Assembly: GCA_950097265.1 (NCBI GenBank)
Contig: CATNDJ010000007.1
Coordinates: 1 to 64,000 of the forward strand
DNA from: an uncultured Oscillibacter sp.
GTDB lineage: Bacteria > Bacillota > Clostridia > Oscillospirales > Oscillospiraceae
Direction of reading: 5' to 3'
DNA: 64,000 nucleotides
The notes under the pieces are model-generated. The model was not told where the DNA came from. It saw only the letters and a program-made list of their open reading frames with translations, and did not search any database. Position numbers and translations under genes: made by a program. Of the stretch, positions 1 through 9,494 are shown in pieces. Every line of letters starts with the position of its first letter. Within the stretch, counting starts at the first letter, position 1.

Positions 1-381
1 TTTCCCCTTGCCCGCGGGGACCCGGCAGATGGTCTTGCAGCTCTTGCAGGTGAAGTATTTGTGCTCCTTGTCGGCGTGGCGGGCCCGGGCCCCGGCGCTG
101 CGGTTCTTGACCCCGCAGTACCAGTTTACCCACTTCTGGTTTTCCAGCCGCCTCCGGGAGAGGTTCTTGGAAAACGAGCGGAACAAAATGACGATCATCA
201 AAAAGAGCAGCACGCCCTCCAGCGCCCGGACGGCCAGGTCCTTCTTCATAAAGAAGCAGATCAGCTCCGCCGCCCACAGGACGAGGTAGCCCCGGAACAG
301 CGCCTGATTCAGCTGGTCCCATCCGTTGCGCCCATACATGAAGCGGGCGAGCGCGCCGCCGATTCTCTGGAAGATGCCCAT
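1..381 (-). CDS. Zinc-ribbon membrane protein, C-terminus cut by window edge
   Basis: I see 127 codons read leftward from an ATG at 379-381 to the window edge, with no stop reached. Residues about 40-70 form one or two hydrophobic segments (around FLMIVILFRSF), followed by a basic linker and a CxxC pair (TCKSCKTIC) near the cut end. A single membrane anchor followed by a zinc-ribbon-like tail is a common hypothetical type in Clostridia. The function is unknown. It is divergent from htpG, so the two share the region 382-556 for their promoters. Confidence 0.6.
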   Translation of the reverse strand, partial: MGIFQRIGGALARFMYGRNGWDQLNQALFRGYLVLWAAELICFFMKKDLAVRALEGVLLFLMIVILFRSFSKNLSRRRLENQKWVNWYCGVKNRSAGARARHADKEHKYFTCKSCKTICRVPAGKGK

Positions 382-424
382 ACTCGAACTCCTTTGCCGG
401 TCCTGTCGTTTTTTGATACCCTAC

Positions 425-453
425 ATTCTACTCGCAACCGGCGGGACAAACAA
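425..453 (-). promoter_or_regulatory. Candidate promoter for the zinc-ribbon gene
   Basis: On the minus strand TTGTTT (448-453) and TAGAAT (425-430) are separated by 17 bp, about 45 bp before the start codon. On the plus strand, htpG has only a weak match (TATATT near 512). I saw no CIRCE-type inverted repeat ahead of htpG. Confidence 0.4.
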
Positions 454-556
454 CCGCTTTGGGCGGAAATTTACAAAATGGTCATTTATTTTCCATGGGC
501 CCTGTGCTATATTTTAGAGTTGTTATAAAATATAAAGAAGGAAGGGTATCCAAATC

Positions 557-2440
557 ATGGCAAAAAAGCAGTTCAAGGCGGAATCCAAGCGGCTCCTGGA
601 TCTAATGATCAACTCCATCTACACCCACAAGGAGATTTTCCTCCGGGAAATCATCTCCAACGCCAGCGACGCCTGCGACAAGCTGTGCTATCAGGCCCTC
701 ACCGACAGCGCCGTGGGCATGGACCGGGGGGATTTCAAAATTGAGATCACCGCGGACAAAGCCGCCCGGACCCTGACGGTCTCCGACAACGGCGTGGGCA
801 TGGACAAGGCGGACCTGGAGAACAACCTGGGCGTCATCGCCTCCTCCGGCTCCTACAAGTTCAAGCAGGAGCTGGGGGACGACGCGGGGGAAACCGACGT
901 CATCGGCCAGTTCGGCGTGGGCTTCTACTCCGCCTTCATGGCCGCCGACCAGATCACCGTGGTAACGAGGAAGTACGGAGCGGAGAGCGGGTACCGGTGG
1001 CAGTCCTCCGGGGCCGACGGCTATACCATCACGGAATGTGAAAAAGAAACCGTGGGCACGGATATCATCATGCACATCAAGCCGGACACGGAGGATGAGA
1101 AATACGGCGAGTTCCTGGAAGGCTGGAAGCTCCAGGAGCTGGTGCGGAAGTACTCCGACTACATCCGCTTCCCCATCCGCATGGAGGTCTCCAAGACCCG
1201 GAAGAAGGAGGACTCGCCGGAGGACAAGCCGGAGTATGAGACCTATACCGAGGTGGAGACCTTAAATTCCATGGTCCCCATCTGGCAGCGGGCCAAGAGC
1301 GAGGTTACCCAGGAGGAGTACAATAAGTTCTACCGGGATAAGTTCCACGACTACGCCGACCCCCAGCGGGTGGTTCCCGTCTCCGTAGAGGGCAGCGTCA
1401 CTTACAAGGCTCTGCTCTTCGTCCCCGGGGCCGCGCCCTTCGATTACTACACCAAGGAGTTCGAGAAGGGCCTTCAGCTCTACTCCAACGGCGTGCTCAT
1501 CATGGATAAGTGCGCCGACCTCCTGCCGGAGCACTTCCGCTTCGTCCGGGGCGTCGTCGATTCTCCGGACCTGAGCCTGAATATCTCCCGGGAGCTCCTC
1601 CAGCACGACCGGCAGCTGAAGGTCATCGCCTCTAACCTGGAGAAGAAGACGAAGGCGGACCTGGCCAAATTCCAGGCGGAGGACCGGGAGGTCTACCTGA
1701 CCTTCTGGAAGAACTTCGGCCGCCAGCTGAAATACGGCGTGGTCAACGAGTACGGCCGCCACAAGGACCTGCTCCAGGACCTGCTGCTGTTCTACTCCTC
1801 CACGGAGAAAAAGCCCGTCACCCTGGACGAGTACGTCTCCCGGATGAAGGAGGACCAGAAGTATATCTACTACGCCGCCGGGGAGACCGTGGACAAAATC
1901 GACAAGCTCCCCCAGACCGAGGGTCTGCGGGACGCGGGGACGGAAATCCTCTACTTCACCGAGGAGGTGGACGAGTTCTGCGCCCAGACCCTGCGGACTT
2001 ACAAAGACAAGGAGTTCCGCTCCGTCCTGGACCAGGAGCTGGAAGAGGGCGCCGAGAAAAAGGCCGGAGAAGAGGCCGAAGCCCACAAGGGGACCTTCGA
2101 CTTTGTGAAGGAGGCCCTGGGGGACAAGGTGAAGGAGGTCAAGGCCAGCGCCCGGCTGAAGTCCCATCCCGTCTGCCTCACCGCCGGGGAGGGCCTGAGC
2201 TTCGAGATGGAAAAGTACTTCCAGGCCGTCCAGCCCGACGCGTCCATCAAGGCGGAGCGCATCCTGGAGCTGAACGTGGAGCACCCGGCCTTCCAGGCCC
2301 TGGAGGCCGCCGTGGAGGCGGACCCGGAAAAGGCGAAGACCTACGCCGCCCTGCTCTATAACCAGGCTCTGCTCATCGCGGGCCTGCCCCTGGAGGACCC
2401 CTCCGGCTACACCGATTTGGTGTGCGGGCTGATGAAGTGA
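557..2440 (+). CDS. htpG: Molecular chaperone HtpG (Hsp90 family)
   Basis: This 627-residue cytoplasmic ATP-dependent chaperone has the normal full length for bacterial Hsp90. The GHKL ATP-binding domain fills roughly the first 230 residues: NASDA near residue 35, DNGVGM with the ATP-contacting Asp at 77, and GQFGVGFYS around 117-125. The middle domain carries the conserved ELLQHDRQLKVI stretch, and the C-terminal third is the dimerization domain. An AAGGAAGGG ribosome site lies 8-15 bp before the ATG. The MATE gene starts 4 bp after the stop, so the two may be cotranscribed, although no functional link is known. HtpG helps fold client proteins under stress. Confidence 0.97.
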   Translation: MAKKQFKAESKRLLDLMINSIYTHKEIFLREIISNASDACDKLCYQALTDSAVGMDRGDFKIEITADKAARTLTVSDNGVGMDKADLENNLGVIASSGSYKFKQELGDDAGETDVIGQFGVGFYSAFMAADQITVVTRKYGAESGYRWQSSGADGYTITECEKETVGTDIIMHIKPDTEDEKYGEFLEGWKLQELVRKYSDYIRFPIRMEVSKTRKKEDSPEDKPEYETYTEVETLNSMVPIWQRAKSEVTQEEYNKFYRDKFHDYADPQRVVPVSVEGSVTYKALLFVPGAAPFDYYTKEFEKGLQLYSNGVLIMDKCADLLPEHFRFVRGVVDSPDLSLNISRELLQHDRQLKVIASNLEKKTKADLAKFQAEDREVYLTFWKNFGRQLKYGVVNEYGRHKDLLQDLLLFYSSTEKKPVTLDEYVSRMKEDQKYIYYAAGETVDKIDKLPQTEGLRDAGTEILYFTEEVDEFCAQTLRTYKDKEFRSVLDQELEEGAEKKAGEEAEAHKGTFDFVKEALGDKVKEVKASARLKSHPVCLTAGEGLSFEMEKYFQAVQPDASIKAERILELNVEHPAFQALEAAVEADPEKAKTYAALLYNQALLIAGLPLEDPSGYTDLVCGLMK

Positions 2441-2444
2441 GCGC

Positions 2445-3824
2445 ATGAATCAGAAAAGCGTAGACCTGGGCAGCGGGAAGGTGAGCCGGCTCCTGTTCTC
2501 CCTGGCCCTGCCCACCATCACCTCCCAGATTGTGAACATGCTGTACAATCTGGTGGACCGGGTGTACATCGGCCACATGAGGCCCGTGGACACCGTAGGG
2601 GCCCTGGCCCTCACCGGCGTGGGAGTCTGCCTGCCCGTCATCATGATCATCTCCGCCTTCGCGGCGCTGGTGGGCATGGGCGGCGCGCCCCGGGCCTCCA
2701 TCCAGGAGGGCCGGGGGGACCTGGAGGGCTCCCAGCGCATCATGGGCAACAGCTTCACCCTGCTGGTTGTCACGGCCCTGGCGCTGACCCTGGTGTTTCA
2801 GAAGTTCGCCGAGCCCCTGCTGCTGACCTTCGGGGCCAGCGAAAACACCATCGGTTACGCCAGGGACTATATGCAGATTTATTCCCTGGGCACCCTCTTC
2901 GTCCAGGTGACCCTGGGGATGAACGCCTATATTACCGCCCAGGGCTTTACCACCGTCAGCATGAAAACCGTCCTCATCGGCGCGGGGCTGAACACGCTGC
3001 TGGATCCCATCTTCATCTTCGGCTTGGGCCTGGGCGTCCGGGGCGCGGCCCTGGCCACCATCCTTTCCCAGGCGGTTTCCGCCGCATGGGTCCTTCACTT
3101 CCTCACGGGGCCCCGGACCAAGTGGCGGCTGCGGAGGGAGTACCTCCGCCCCCGGCCGAAGGTCTTTCTGCCCTGCCTGGCCCTGGGCCTGTCGCCCTTC
3201 ATCATGCAGTCCACGGAAAGCCTCATCGCCGTGTGCTTCAACTCCTCTCTTTTGAAGTACGGCGGGGACGTGGCGGTGGGGGCCATGACGGTGCTGACCA
3301 GCGTGATGCAGTTTGCCATGATGCCCCTTCAGGGCCTGAGCCAGGGGGCCCAGCCCATCGTCAGCTACAACTACGGCGCGCGGAACGCCCAGCGGGTGAA
3401 GGACGCGTTCAAATGCCTGCTGAAATCCTGCGTGACCTATTCGGCGGTGCTCTGGCTGCTGGTGCAGGCGTTCCCCCGGCTGCTGGTGCAGATTTTCAAC
3501 AACGACCCGGCGCTGGTGGACTACGCCGCCTGGGCCCTGCGGATCTACATGGCCACCGGGTGCATCTTCGGCATCCAGATTGCCTGCCAGCAGACCTTTG
3601 TGGCCCTGGGGAACGCCAAGACCTCCCTGTTTCTGGCGGTGCTGCGGAAGATCATCCTGCTGATTCCCCTTATCTATATCCTGCCGAACTTCTTCGCCGA
3701 CAAGGCTTTCGCCGTCTTCCTGGCGGAGCCCGTGGCGGACTTCCTGGCGGTGACCACCACCGCCTCCATGTTCGCCGTCCAGTTCAGGCGGAGCATGGCG
3801 GAGCTGGAACAGAGTTGGCGCTGA
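2445..3824 (+). CDS. MATE family multidrug/toxic compound exporter
   Basis: A 459-residue integral membrane protein with about 12 hydrophobic segments arranged as two similar halves, the MATE layout. The N-terminal pattern (SLALPTITSQIVNMLYNLVDRVYIG) and the second-half pattern (GLSQGAQPIVSYNYGARN) are typical of the clostridial NorM/DinF-like branch. Members export cationic drugs or metabolites using a Na+ or H+ gradient; the substrate cannot be read from sequence. The ATG lies 4 bp after the htpG stop, so translational coupling is likely. A strong hairpin follows directly. Confidence 0.93.
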   Translation: MNQKSVDLGSGKVSRLLFSLALPTITSQIVNMLYNLVDRVYIGHMRPVDTVGALALTGVGVCLPVIMIISAFAALVGMGGAPRASIQEGRGDLEGSQRIMGNSFTLLVVTALALTLVFQKFAEPLLLTFGASENTIGYARDYMQIYSLGTLFVQVTLGMNAYITAQGFTTVSMKTVLIGAGLNTLLDPIFIFGLGLGVRGAALATILSQAVSAAWVLHFLTGPRTKWRLRREYLRPRPKVFLPCLALGLSPFIMQSTESLIAVCFNSSLLKYGGDVAVGAMTVLTSVMQFAMMPLQGLSQGAQPIVSYNYGARNAQRVKDAFKCLLKSCVTYSAVLWLLVQAFPRLLVQIFNNDPALVDYAAWALRIYMATGCIFGIQIACQQTFVALGNAKTSLFLAVLRKIILLIPLIYILPNFFADKAFAVFLAEPVADFLAVTTTASMFAVQFRRSMAELEQSWR

Positions 3825-3853
3825 AAAGCCGGGCCGGTTGGCCCGGCTTTTTT
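3825..3853. terminator. Bidirectional rho-independent terminator
   Basis: The stem AAGCCGGGCC/GGCCCGGCTT with a short loop is followed by a T-run on the plus strand and preceded by an A-run. It sits between convergent genes (MATE ending at 3824 and the DUF3021 gene ending at 3856) and can serve both. Confidence 0.85.
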
Positions 3854-3855
3854 CC

Positions 3856-4305
3856 TCAGGCGTTTTCCTCCTCCTTTTTCCGGCGGTACTGGCCGATGAG
3901 GCCGTCGTACTTCCGGCCCGTGAACCGGAAGTAGACGTCAAAGCCCAGGGTCATGACCAGGAAGATGAGGAAGAAGATCCCGATGAACAGCGCCCAGGCC
4001 CCGGCCCGATCCGCGGGAAACCACCCGGTTTTCCAGGCAATCAGGGACAGGGCCGGCAGGAAGAGCAGCACGAAAAGCAGGCTCCGCCAGGTATAGCGCA
4101 GCTTTTTGATGAGCCAATCCGAGAAGCACACCGCCTGAAACAGCGACCCGGCGGCGCTGGCCCAGAACAGGCCCCACAGCGTGGAGGTGTATACCTGATG
4201 GGTTCCGTAGAGGAAACAGAAGAACAGGTAGAAGAACACGGCGGCGGTGAAGATGGCGCAGGCCGACAGCTTCCACTCCACAACTCCCTTGAGAAAATTT
4301 TTCAT
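3856..4305 (-). CDS. DUF3021 family membrane protein
   Basis: A 149-residue protein with four hydrophobic segments (around residues 13-30, 38-58, 75-90 and 105-125) and a basic tail, matching the DUF3021 layout. I chose the ATG at 4303-4305 because it overlaps the stop of the upstream LytTR gene by 4 bp (ATGA), a coupling typical of this pair; the open frame continues upstream but only antisense to the LytTR gene. DUF3021 genes are habitually paired with a stand-alone LytTR regulator. The role is unknown, and modulation of the regulator at the membrane is a reasonable guess. Confidence 0.8.
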   Translation of the reverse strand: MKNFLKGVVEWKLSACAIFTAAVFFYLFFCFLYGTHQVYTSTLWGLFWASAAGSLFQAVCFSDWLIKKLRYTWRSLLFVLLFLPALSLIAWKTGWFPADRAGAWALFIGIFFLIFLVMTLGFDVYFRFTGRKYDGLIGQYRRKKEEENA

Positions 4306-4760
4306 TGGAAAATGCTCCTTTCCGCTTGCTGCAATTTTTCCTTCAGCTCCCCGGCGTACTGGCGGGACACCCAGATCTGTTCGCCGTTGTCCATGGTCAC
4401 CAGCCACCGCCGCCCCAGCTCCGGGCGGACGGAGCGCACCCGGCGGAAGTTGAGGATGGCGGACCGGCCCGCCCGGAAGAAGTCCAGCTCCTTCAGCGTG
4501 TCCTCCAGCTCGTACAGCCGCAGGGCGCTTTGGAAAACCTGCTTCTCTGTGTAGAGAAAGGTTTTCTTGTCCGCCGTGTCGATGTAGAGGATGTCCTTCA
4601 CGTCCAGCAGGTGCCGCTCCCCGTCCAGGATGCCCACCAGCTTTTTCTGGCAGACCCGCAGCATGGCGATCAGCCGCAAGATGTCCTCGTCCGCCTGGGG
4701 GCAGTTGATGATGATTTCCGTCTCGCCAAAGGACGGGTCCTGGTTCAGCGTAATCTTCAT
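4302..4760 (-). CDS. LytTR-type DNA-binding regulator
   Basis: A 152-residue protein without a receiver domain. Residues about 45-145 carry the LytTR DNA-binding domain: DILYIDTADKKTFLYT, then RAGRSAILNFRRVRSV, then a C-terminal NGEQIWVSRQYAGELK. The first 40 residues are a short leader domain common in LytTR/DUF3021 pairs. It forms a two-gene operon with the overlapping DUF3021 gene. Such pairs usually regulate themselves and nearby transport genes. No LytTR direct repeat was recognised with confidence in the upstream region. Confidence 0.88.
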   Translation of the reverse strand: MKITLNQDPSFGETEIIINCPQADEDILRLIAMLRVCQKKLVGILDGERHLLDVKDILYIDTADKKTFLYTEKQVFQSALRLYELEDTLKELDFFRAGRSAILNFRRVRSVRPELGRRWLVTMDNGEQIWVSRQYAGELKEKLQQAERSIFQ

Positions 4761-4781
4761 GGCTTCCCTCCTCTCGGGTCT

Positions 4782-4809
4782 ATTTTAACAGAGGGGATCG
4801 AGATTACAA
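4782..4809 (-). promoter_or_regulatory. Promoter of the LytTR/DUF3021 operon
   Basis: On the minus strand TTGTAA (4804-4809) and TAAAAT (4782-4787) are 16 bp apart, with the start codon about 20 bp downstream of the -10. Confidence 0.55.
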
Positions 4810-4990
4810 GACGCTTAGGTCTCTGCGGCCGTTTTTCCCCGCTGAGCGGTACGTTTTCCGGAATGAAAAATTCTGCCACCATTTTTTGGGTTTTCAGCAA
4901 CAATTTCGGCGTTCTACCCAAAGATTTTGCCTATATATTGTGATAAAATCCAAGACATTCGGATAGAGCAAAATTTTTTGCAGAAACTAC

Positions 4991-5019
4991 TTGAAAAGCG
5001 ATAACGAATCGTGTAATAT
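4991..5019 (+). promoter_or_regulatory. Promoter of the hemolysin III family gene
   Basis: TTGAAA (4991-4996) and TAATAT (5014-5019) are separated by exactly 17 bp. The whole 313-bp gap 4761-5073 is noticeably AT-rich compared with its neighbours and otherwise holds only the divergent LytTR promoter; I saw no gene or clear hairpin in 4810-4990. Confidence 0.65.
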
Positions 5020-5073
5020 AGTTTTATAAACTAGATTATATGATATTGACAGCGTAAGCTGAGGAGGAGCGCC

Positions 5074-5787
5074 ATGGAGGCTGTTTTGACGAAGCGGGAA
5101 TTGCAGAGGGCCCGCCTGCGGGCGGTCCGGCGGGCGAAGGTACAGGCCCGGAACGAGCCCCCCCGGCTGACGGCGGGGGAGGAGTCCTTCAACGCCGTGA
5201 GCCATGGGCTGGGGGCCCTGGGGGCGGCGGCGGCGCTGGCGATGCTGCTGCTCCGCTCCCACGGGGCCATGGAACTGCTGGCCTCCTGCGTATATGGAAT
5301 CAGCATGGTGATGATGATGTTGATGAGCTGCGTCTACCACGCCATGCCCGCCGGGTCCGGGGCCAAGCGGATCCTGCGGCGGTTCGACTACACGTCCATT
5401 TACCTGCTCATCGGCGGCACCTTCGCCCCCATTCTGCTGGTGTACCTGGGGGGTCCCCTGGGAGTGACGCTGTTCTGCGTCCAGTGGGCGGTCATCCTCA
5501 CCGGCGTGACGCTGGTGATGGTCTTCGGCCCCGGCCGCTGGCCGGCCCTGCATTTCACGCTGTATTTCCTCATCGGGTGGAGCGGGCTGATGTTCCTGCC
5601 CCGAATGTACCTCCACAGCCGGACCCTGCTGTGGTTCATCTTTGCGGGAGGGCTGGCCTACACCCTGGGGATGATTCCCTTTGCCGGAAAGAAGAAGTAC
5701 GACCACTGCATCTGGCACGTCTTCGTCCTGGCGGGGGCGGTCCTCCACTGGATCGGCATTTACACCCAGATTTACGCCGCCGGATAA
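5074..5787 (+). CDS. Hemolysin III (PAQR-like) family membrane protein
   Basis: A 237-residue protein with a cytoplasmic basic N-terminus (about 45 residues, longer than usual) followed by seven hydrophobic segments. Family signatures are present: the first-helix NAVSHGLGALG, SCVYHAMPAG with its conserved His, DYTSIYLLIGGTFAPI, and the C-terminal HCIWHVFVLAGAVLHW with the His cluster expected to bind a metal. The family is related to the eukaryotic PAQR/adiponectin receptors. Haemolytic activity is documented for few members, and a role in membrane lipid homeostasis is more likely. It has a GAGGAGG ribosome site and its own promoter and terminator. Confidence 0.9.
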   Translation: MEAVLTKRELQRARLRAVRRAKVQARNEPPRLTAGEESFNAVSHGLGALGAAAALAMLLLRSHGAMELLASCVYGISMVMMMLMSCVYHAMPAGSGAKRILRRFDYTSIYLLIGGTFAPILLVYLGGPLGVTLFCVQWAVILTGVTLVMVFGPGRWPALHFTLYFLIGWSGLMFLPRMYLHSRTLLWFIFAGGLAYTLGMIPFAGKKKYDHCIWHVFVLAGAVLHWIGIYTQIYAAG

Positions 5788-5804
5788 GCTCAGGCGGTCT
5801 GAAA

Positions 5805-5851
5805 GTCCGGACTCCGCCCCTTGACGGGGCGGGGCCGGGCTTTTGCTTTTT
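5805..5851 (+). terminator. Terminator after the hemolysin III gene
   Basis: The stem CCGCCCC/GGGGCGG (5814-5832) has flanking CCGG pairing and is followed by TTTTGCTTTTT. Confidence 0.7.
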
Positions 5852-5923
5852 CCCCGGTATCAAGGACGCGTTAAAATTTGGGCCGGGAAGGGATTTGCGT
5901 AAGTGCTTTCCCGCTTGAAGCGC

Positions 5924-5951
5924 TTGACTTTTTTGGAGGAGTTACTATAAT
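5924..5951 (+). promoter_or_regulatory. ATP synthase operon promoter
   Basis: TTGACT (5924-5929) and a perfect TATAAT (5946-5951) are separated by 16 bp. The atpB start is 74 bp beyond the -10. This is one of the best matches to a housekeeping promoter in the window, as expected for a highly expressed operon. Confidence 0.8.
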
Positions 5952-6024
5952 CAAACCGTAACGAATACGCTCCCCGCGCCCGCCGGCCTGGACCCGGGGA
6001 AGCGACCGAGAGAAGGGATGCCAG

Positions 6025-7252
<1,228 letters not shown>

Positions 7253-7257
7253 GGCAG

Positions 7258-7752
7258 GTGGAGGCAGTGAATATCCCCCTGAATGTCGACTGGCAGCAGA
7301 TTCTGCTGCACTGGATGAATTTAGCAATTCTCACCGGCGGGCTGTACTTCCTGCTCTACAAGCCGGTGAAGCAGTTTATGGAAAAGCGGGAGAACTACTA
7401 CCGGGGACTGGAGGAACAGGCCGCCGGGAAGCTCCGGGAGGCGGAGGAGCTGAAGACCTCCTACCAGGCCAAGCTGGACGGGGCGGAAGAGGAAATCCAC
7501 CAGGCCCGGGCCAAGGCCCAGGCGGCGGTCCAGCAGTCCGTGGAGGAGCAGATGGCCCAGGCCAGGCAGATCGTCGCCAAGGCCAAGGAGGAGGCCGCCA
7601 GCAGCCGGGAACAGATCATCCGGGAGTCTCAGCGGGAGCTGCGGGAGCTGACGGTGGCGGCGGTGAAGAAGCTGACGGTGAAGGCCGACACGGACCTCTT
7701 CGACCAGTTCCTGAATCTGGCGGAGGGAGGAGACCCCCATGAGGACCACTAG
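7258..7752 (+). CDS. atpF: F-type ATP synthase subunit b
   Basis: A peripheral stalk subunit of about 164 residues, with one N-terminal membrane helix (roughly 14-34) followed by a long charged helix rich in Ala, Glu, Lys and Gln, as expected for the right-handed b dimer. The start is uncertain: GTG at 7258 or GTG at 7267 (which would begin MNIPLNVDW); both lie unusually close to the purine-rich AGGTGGAGG. The 3' end overlaps the next gene by 14 bp. The C-terminus ends in an ordinary b tail and contains none of the missing delta domain. Confidence 0.93.
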   Translation: MEAVNIPLNVDWQQILLHWMNLAILTGGLYFLLYKPVKQFMEKRENYYRGLEEQAAGKLREAEELKTSYQAKLDGAEEEIHQARAKAQAAVQQSVEEQMAQARQIVAKAKEEAASSREQIIRESQRELRELTVAAVKKLTVKADTDLFDQFLNLAEGGDPHEDH

Positions 7753-9493
7753 AGGCTCGCTGACGGCGGAGCTCCGCAGCGCCGTCAAGCCCACGGAAGA
7801 GCAGCTCCGGCGCTTTGAGAAGTTTCTGGCGGACAAGTACAAGCGGAAAATCCCCCTGCGCTGGGAGGAGGACCCGGCCCTGAAGCAGGGCTTCCGCCTC
7901 CAGGTGGGAGCGGACATGTACGACTGGACCATGAAAGGCCGGGTCCGGCAGTTCCGGGACTACCTCCGGGGACTGGAGAGCGGGTCCAACGACATCCTGC
8001 CCCTGATGCGCCAGGCGGTGGAGGACTGGACCGTGGCCGTGAACCCGGAGGAGATCGGCGAGGTGGTCTCCGTGGACGGCGAAATCGCCGTGGTCAAGGG
8101 ACTGGACCACGCCCAGTACGGGGAAATCCTGGTGTTCAACTCCGGGGTCAAGGGCATGGTGCAGGACCTGCGCCGGGACGGCGTGAGCTGCATCCTTTTC
8201 GGCAGCGGCGAGGAGGTCTCCGCCGGAGGCATGGTCCGCCGGACGCTGAAGACCGCCGGCATGCCGGTGGGCGAGGGCCTTTTGGGCCGGGTGGTGGACG
8301 CCCTGGGCGTCCCCATGGACGGCAAGGGAAAAATCCGGGCGGAGGCCCACCGGCCCATCGAGGCCCCGGCCCCGGGCATCCTGGACCGCCAGCCGGTGAA
8401 CACCCCCATGGAGACAGGCCTGCTCGCCATCGACTCCATGTTCCCCATCGGCCGGGGACAGCGGGAACTCATCATCGGGGACCGGCAGACCGGCAAGACG
8501 TCCATTGCCCTGGACACCATACTGAACCAGAAGGGGAAGGACGTGGTGTGCGTCTATGTGGCCATTGGGCAGAAGTCCAGCTCCGTGGCCCAGATCGTGG
8601 AGAACCTGAGCCGCCGGGGAGCCATGGAGTATACCGCCGTGGTCAGCGCCCCGGCCAGCGCCTCCGCGGCGCTCCAGTATATCGCCCCCTACGCGGGCTG
8701 CGCCCTGGGGGAGCACTTCATGCGCCAGGGCCGGGACGTGCTTATCGTCTATGACGATTTGAGCAAGCACGCCATTGCCTACCGGACGCTGAGCCTTCTC
8801 TTAGAGCGGTCCCCGGGGCGGGAAGCCTATCCCGGCGACGTGTTCTACCTCCACTCCCGGCTCCTGGAGCGGGCGGCCCACCTCTCCGACGAGCTGGGGG
8901 GCGGCAGCATGACCGCCCTGCCCATTGTGGAGACCCAGGCGGGGGACGTGTCCGCTTATATCCCGACGAATATCATCTCCATCACCGACGGCCAGATTTT
9001 CCTGGAGAGCGATTTGTTCTTCGCGGGCCAGCGGCCCGCCGTCAACGTGGGCCTTTCGGTGTCCCGGGTGGGCGGCGACGCCCAGACCAAGGCCATGAAA
9101 AAGGCCGTGGGGACCCTCCGGCTGGACCTGGCCCAGTACCGGGAAATGGAGGTCTTCACCCAGTTCTCCAGCGACCTGGACGACGCCACCAAGCGCCAGC
9201 TGACCTACGGCCAGGGCTTGATGCGCCTGCTGCGCCAGCCCCGGTACGCCCCCCTGTCCCAGCACCAGCAGGTGACGGTGCTGGCGGCCGCCATGGCCCA
9301 CGTGTGCCAGGACGTGCCCCTGGAGGAAATGGATGCCTTCCGGGCCCACCTGCTGGCCGAGGTGGAGGCGGAAGCCCCGGACCTCTGCGGCCGGATCGGC
9401 CGCACGGGCCAGCTGGCCCAGGAGGACCGGGAGGAGCTGGTGGCCCTGGCGAAGCGGGCCCTGGAGAGCTTCGCCGGAAGAAAGGGCGGCTGA
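7739..9493 (+). CDS. atpA: ATP synthase delta(C-terminal domain)-alpha fusion
   Basis: This protein has 584 residues, against about 500-510 for normal alpha. Residues 17-77 match the C-terminal domain of delta/OSCP (EEQLRRFEKFLADKY, then GFRLQVGADMYDWTMKGRVRQ). Alpha follows from about residue 84: Walker A GDRQTGKT (247-254), the nucleotide-binding core, and the arginine finger SR at 443 in VGLSVSRVGG. A strong GGAGGGAGG lies about 8 bp before the ATG at 7739, so translation from this start is credible. No separate atpH exists between atpF and this gene, and the six-helix N-terminal domain of delta is absent. See findings. Confidence 0.93.
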   Translation: MRTTRGSLTAELRSAVKPTEEQLRRFEKFLADKYKRKIPLRWEEDPALKQGFRLQVGADMYDWTMKGRVRQFRDYLRGLESGSNDILPLMRQAVEDWTVAVNPEEIGEVVSVDGEIAVVKGLDHAQYGEILVFNSGVKGMVQDLRRDGVSCILFGSGEEVSAGGMVRRTLKTAGMPVGEGLLGRVVDALGVPMDGKGKIRAEAHRPIEAPAPGILDRQPVNTPMETGLLAIDSMFPIGRGQRELIIGDRQTGKTSIALDTILNQKGKDVVCVYVAIGQKSSSVAQIVENLSRRGAMEYTAVVSAPASASAALQYIAPYAGCALGEHFMRQGRDVLIVYDDLSKHAIAYRTLSLLLERSPGREAYPGDVFYLHSRLLERAAHLSDELGGGSMTALPIVETQAGDVSAYIPTNIISITDGQIFLESDLFFAGQRPAVNVGLSVSRVGGDAQTKAMKKAVGTLRLDLAQYREMEVFTQFSSDLDDATKRQLTYGQGLMRLLRQPRYAPLSQHQQVTVLAAAMAHVCQDVPLEEMDAFRAHLLAEVEAEAPDLCGRIGRTGQLAQEDREELVALAKRALESFAGRKGG

Positions 9494-9494
9494 C

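Noticed and set aside
382..556. CIRCE or other heat-shock operator ahead of htpG
   Set aside because: No inverted repeat of that type is visible.
7258..7800. A frameshift hiding the missing delta N-terminal domain in atpF or between atpF and atpA
   Set aside because: atpF is complete and overlaps atpA by 14 bp, so there is no room for about 100 residues.
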